Shown here: piece after piece, positions 61,401 to 64,000 of the stretch
Layout: each line of letters opens with the position of its first letter
Numbering within the stretch: the stretch's first letter is position 1
From: Smittia aterrima
Lineage: Eukaryota; Arthropoda; Insecta; Diptera; Chironomidae
Assembly (NCBI GenBank): GCA_033063855.1
Contig: CP093829.1
Location: 10,984,243-11,048,242, forward strand
DNA length: 64,000 bases
Direction of reading: 5' to 3'
Program-made: the position numbers and the translations under genes
The notes under the pieces: generated by a model
Seen by the model: the letters and a program-made list of their open reading frames with translations, nothing else
The model's database searches: none
Told to the model about the DNA's origin: nothing

Positions 61401-63160
61401 TCTCAATGGAATTTATTGCCGTAAAGTAATTTTTCTCCTGTAAAACGAAGTAAAAGAAATTCTTTTGTTCGATTGCCTGTTAATCGTTTTCGTTTATTTC
61501 ATGTGAACTTTTGATGGAACACTTTAAAATTCCTCACTCTCTCGCATGCTGTTTGGACAAGGATTTACAAGACGAATAATTACAAGATCAATGGGAAAGT
61601 TCGTTCCCTCTCGATATTCCTTAATCCATCAAACATGTTGTGCAATATTTTCTTTAAAAAAAAAGTTTAGAGAATCAGATTTCGAGTTAAAGCGGCTGGG
61701 TGGTCAGCGTGTTCTCGAGAATAATTAAAATCTCAACAGAAAGATTCACTATCAACTTAGATGTCATGTAACTTGATTACTCTAATGCGTCTTGTTTGCC
61801 TTTGCTCTTCATGAGATCAAATCAGAAGAAACGACGTGAAATCGATAACAAAAATATTTTTTCTCTCTTCATCATCATCAACGGATCATCGTTTGTGATC
61901 AACTTATTCATACTCGTGTACATAATGAAATGTATCATATGATGACGAAGAGATAGCAAAGCGTAAAACAAAAAACAACGTGTGTGTAATATGCCATGCA
62001 TGGATCCAATCAACCGACTAATCTGGAGTGGCATTGTTCTAAAATGTCCACATAAATTTGTTAACGCTTCGATAATGAAATGTTGGAGGAAAATCATTTT
62101 ATTTCATCGTCAAATTGTTGCGCTCGTTAGAGGAAGCAAGAGAGCGAGATGAATAACAAGTTTGAATAACTCGCAGTGTTCTTGTTTTGAAAGTTTTTGA
62201 ATCATCTGGCCAGAATAAAGAAACCTTACTCCTGCCCTAGCCCTCCAAGAACCTCCAAGGACAGACAAAATTTCTTCTCCTTCTCAACTGATCTTCATCT
62301 TTCACTGACTCGACTCAAGGCTTTCACCTATTCTCTATATCTCGCCTATCGATTTTTAAAATTCTCCCTCGAAACAACATTAAATTATGATTTAAACAGT
62401 TTCATTTCTCGCACGAATAAGTTCTTGAGCGCTAGACGTTCCGAGAGCTTAATCTTCAGAATCCTCAAACTCAGGTCATTGTCGTTAACAATTGAAATGA
62501 CCAGAGTTTCTGCGCGAGAGATAAACTACCTTGCCCATGCCCCCATTTCCATTTCACTTTAAGAAATCAAAATTTTCACAACAAAAACTGAAAAATTAAT
62601 TTTTCTGTATTTTCTTTTTTGTTTATTTTCATATTTTTGTTAAATCAAATCAAAAATCTGAAAAACTTTGATTCAAACAATAACATTTGCCGTCTGTCGC
62701 ACAAATACACACACAAACTTCCCAATTACCTTTCAAAAAAACTTGTAAAACAAATAAAGGTCACAGCGGTGTTAATCAATTAGGAGGGGTTTTTGTAGGC
62801 GGCCGTCCACTTCCCGACTCTACAAGGCAAAAGATTGTTGAACTGGCGCATTCGGGAGCTCGTCCATGTGATATTTCAAGGATTTTACAAGTTTCCAACG
62901 GCTGCGTTAGTAAGATCTTAGGAAGGTAAGCATCAGTCCAATTAGTTTCATCAGACTCTCATCATTAAAATCTTTTCAGATATTACGAGACGGGCAGCAT
63001 TCGACCACGAGCAATCGGCGGCTCAAAGCCGAGAGTTGCAACCCAGGAAGTCGTTAATAAAATTTCCGATTACAAGCGAGAATGTCCATCGATATTCGCT
63101 TGGGAGATCCGCGACCGGTTGCTGCAAGAAGGCGTGTGCACTAACGATAATATACCAAGT
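58458..63160 (+). CDS. Pax6 transcription factor eyeless, 5' part (runs off the right edge)
   Basis: Master regulator of eye development, a nuclear DNA-binding protein. Three coding exons are visible. 58458-58533 gives MGGAVTPWSSTMMMDRISLD, then DMPHK and one base. 62760-62925 opens with GHSGVNQLGGVFVGGRPLPD and covers the first helices of the paired domain through VSNGCVSKILG. 62980-63160 covers YYETGSIRPRAIGGSKPRVA through VCTNDNIPS. Phases are 1, 2 and 0, and the breaks sit where Pax6 genes have conserved introns. GVFVGGRP, SIRPRAIGG and VCTNDNIPS distinguish ey from its paralogue toy. The next expected exon (VSSINRVLRNL..., then linker, homeodomain and PST region) is not in the window. 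The coding frame is open upstream of the first ATG and resembles the Drosophila ey N-terminus there, so the true start is uncertain. Intron 1 is 4.2 kb. Confidence 0.93.
58534..62759. other. eyeless intron 1
   Basis: 4226 nt; in other insects the early introns of ey carry eye and brain enhancers. I see no nested gene with firm support. Candidates are a coding-like stretch at 61084-61242 (listed separately) and ORFs at 60027-60332 and 62197-62562 that look like chance. The acceptor of the next exon (AAAACAAATAAAG) has a poor pyrimidine tract. Confidence 0.7.
61084..61242 (+). other. Coding-like stretch without ATG in eyeless intron
   Basis: Open from the TAA at 61081 to the TGA at 61240. It reads SLPDSDEEELKDIEFNFPGR, then RKVKIDKKKYLKVVDCFNFM, then PKEGNV and stop. 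The acidic-then-basic composition and codon choice resemble a real C-terminal exon. CATTAAG at 61078-61084 could be an acceptor (phase 1). The upstream donor nearest to it (CGG|GTAATT at 61024) is in the wrong phase, so I cannot build a gene. Confidence 0.25.
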
Positions 63161-64000
63161 GTGAGTAGGAAACATTTTAAAGTCTTTGAACTCTCTAAGC
63201 GCCCTTAAAACTCATTTGAGTCGATGTAATTAGACGGAAAATACACGTGTGTGTTTGTCTATTGGAGCGTAAGCGACCAGAAAAATCCTCAAATTATCTT
63301 CGGTTTTCAATTTCGAAGCATTTCATCAAACGAACGAGAGGTTTCTGGTTTTGCAGAAATAACAAACATTTCGGGTTCTCATGCCGCCGCTTTGTTTGGT
63401 TTAATTTATTCACATAATTTAATTATTCATCACACTCTTTAGACTCTCGTAGACATTAAAAACTTTTCGGGAATGGGTTCGAAAGGAAAACTCTTTTCAC
63501 TCTCATTCCGAACTCTGTTAAACTAAATGATGATCGTATTAAACATTTCAATCAAATGGCGTGGAAGGAAAATGTAAAACGTTGTGCAATCTATCTCTCT
63601 TTGCCTAAGTTGAATTTTAAATTCGTTGAGAGAGATGTTTAGTATTCAAATCAGGACTCAAATTTTATTTCTTCATCGGAGTGTCTGTAGGAGTGGAAGG
63701 AAAAGCTTTAAAAAGAAGTGGAGAGAGCCTTGCAGACAGCAATTTCCATTAGATCTAATGACACATGAGATATCAAAGGGAAGACTCATCGATTTCTTCG
63801 ACCGAAATCATTCCTTAAAGTGACGAAAATAAATTACGCAAGAAAAATGGAGCATGGCGGAATCAAAATTTATTTTGATTTATTCACCCTTAACGTCTCT
63901 GACGACATTCCTCCACAAAATTACAGCGTCGGGCTCCATAATCATGTGCAAGATTATGATAATGTGACATCATTCCCAAGAAGAAATGTCCCTCAACTCG
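63161..64000. other. eyeless intron 3 (incomplete)
   Basis: Begins with the donor GTGAGTAGG at 63161. No acceptor followed by the next paired-domain exon is found before the window ends. Contains only short open frames. Confidence 0.75.

Noticed and set aside
62197..62562. 121-codon plus-strand open frame just before the paired-domain exon of eyeless.
   Set aside because: No ATG start, no recognisable content, and it is out of the eyeless exon chain.
1..64000. tRNA, rRNA, transposon and CRISPR-like signals.
   Set aside because: No convincing B-box/cloverleaf, rRNA core, terminal repeats with transposase or reverse transcriptase frames, or spaced direct repeats were seen on either strand.

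Overview
The window is nuclear DNA of an insect, and the gene sequences point to Diptera. It is AT-rich, its genes are split by short introns with GTAAGT/GTGAGT donors and pyrimidine-AG acceptors, and several proteins resemble Drosophila orthologues closely, including insect-specific features (the poly-histidine loop of Plc21C, the eyeless N-terminus). The small introns and moderate intergenic distances suit a lower dipteran with a compact genome, for example a non-biting midge. That last placement is inference. I see no prokaryotic, plasmid, phage or CRISPR signal, no recognisable transposon and no convincing tRNA or rRNA gene.

Layout from left to right. 1-7595 is mostly non-coding, with one doubtful small secreted-peptide reading frame. 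7596-9289 (-) is an equilibrative nucleoside transporter. 10894-11137 (+) is a broken BTB-domain fragment. 13323-14588 (+) is an insect gustatory-type chemoreceptor. 18041-29316 (-) is a complete 17-exon phospholipase C beta of the Plc21C type. 35442-36798 (-) is the Hsc70-interacting protein Hip. 39440-40664 (-) is a secreted trypsin-like protease whose catalytic serine sits on a 15-nt microexon. 42336-42692 (-) is an intronless orphan gene. 45316-46010 (+) is a cornichon-related cargo receptor, tail to tail with MICU1 at 46332-55960 (-). MICU1 is the calcium gatekeeper of the mitochondrial uniporter; it carries a pair of mutually exclusive exons and hosts a Golgi carbohydrate sulfotransferase on the opposite strand (49599-51717, +) inside a 5.3 kb intron. 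58458-63160 (+) is the 5' part of the Pax6 gene eyeless, which runs off the right edge.

The genes do not form one pathway. Two belong to calcium signalling: Plc21C acts at the plasma membrane downstream of Gq and MICU1 at the mitochondrion. The most interesting signals are (1) the frame-enforced mutually exclusive exons of MICU1, (2) the frame-neutral 15-nt microexon carrying the protease active-site serine, (3) conserved eyeless coding sequence lying upstream of the first available ATG, and (4) a few unexplained coding-like stretches in introns and gaps. Exon coordinates were derived by hand from splice signals and reading phase; every multi-exon gene called here closes in frame.
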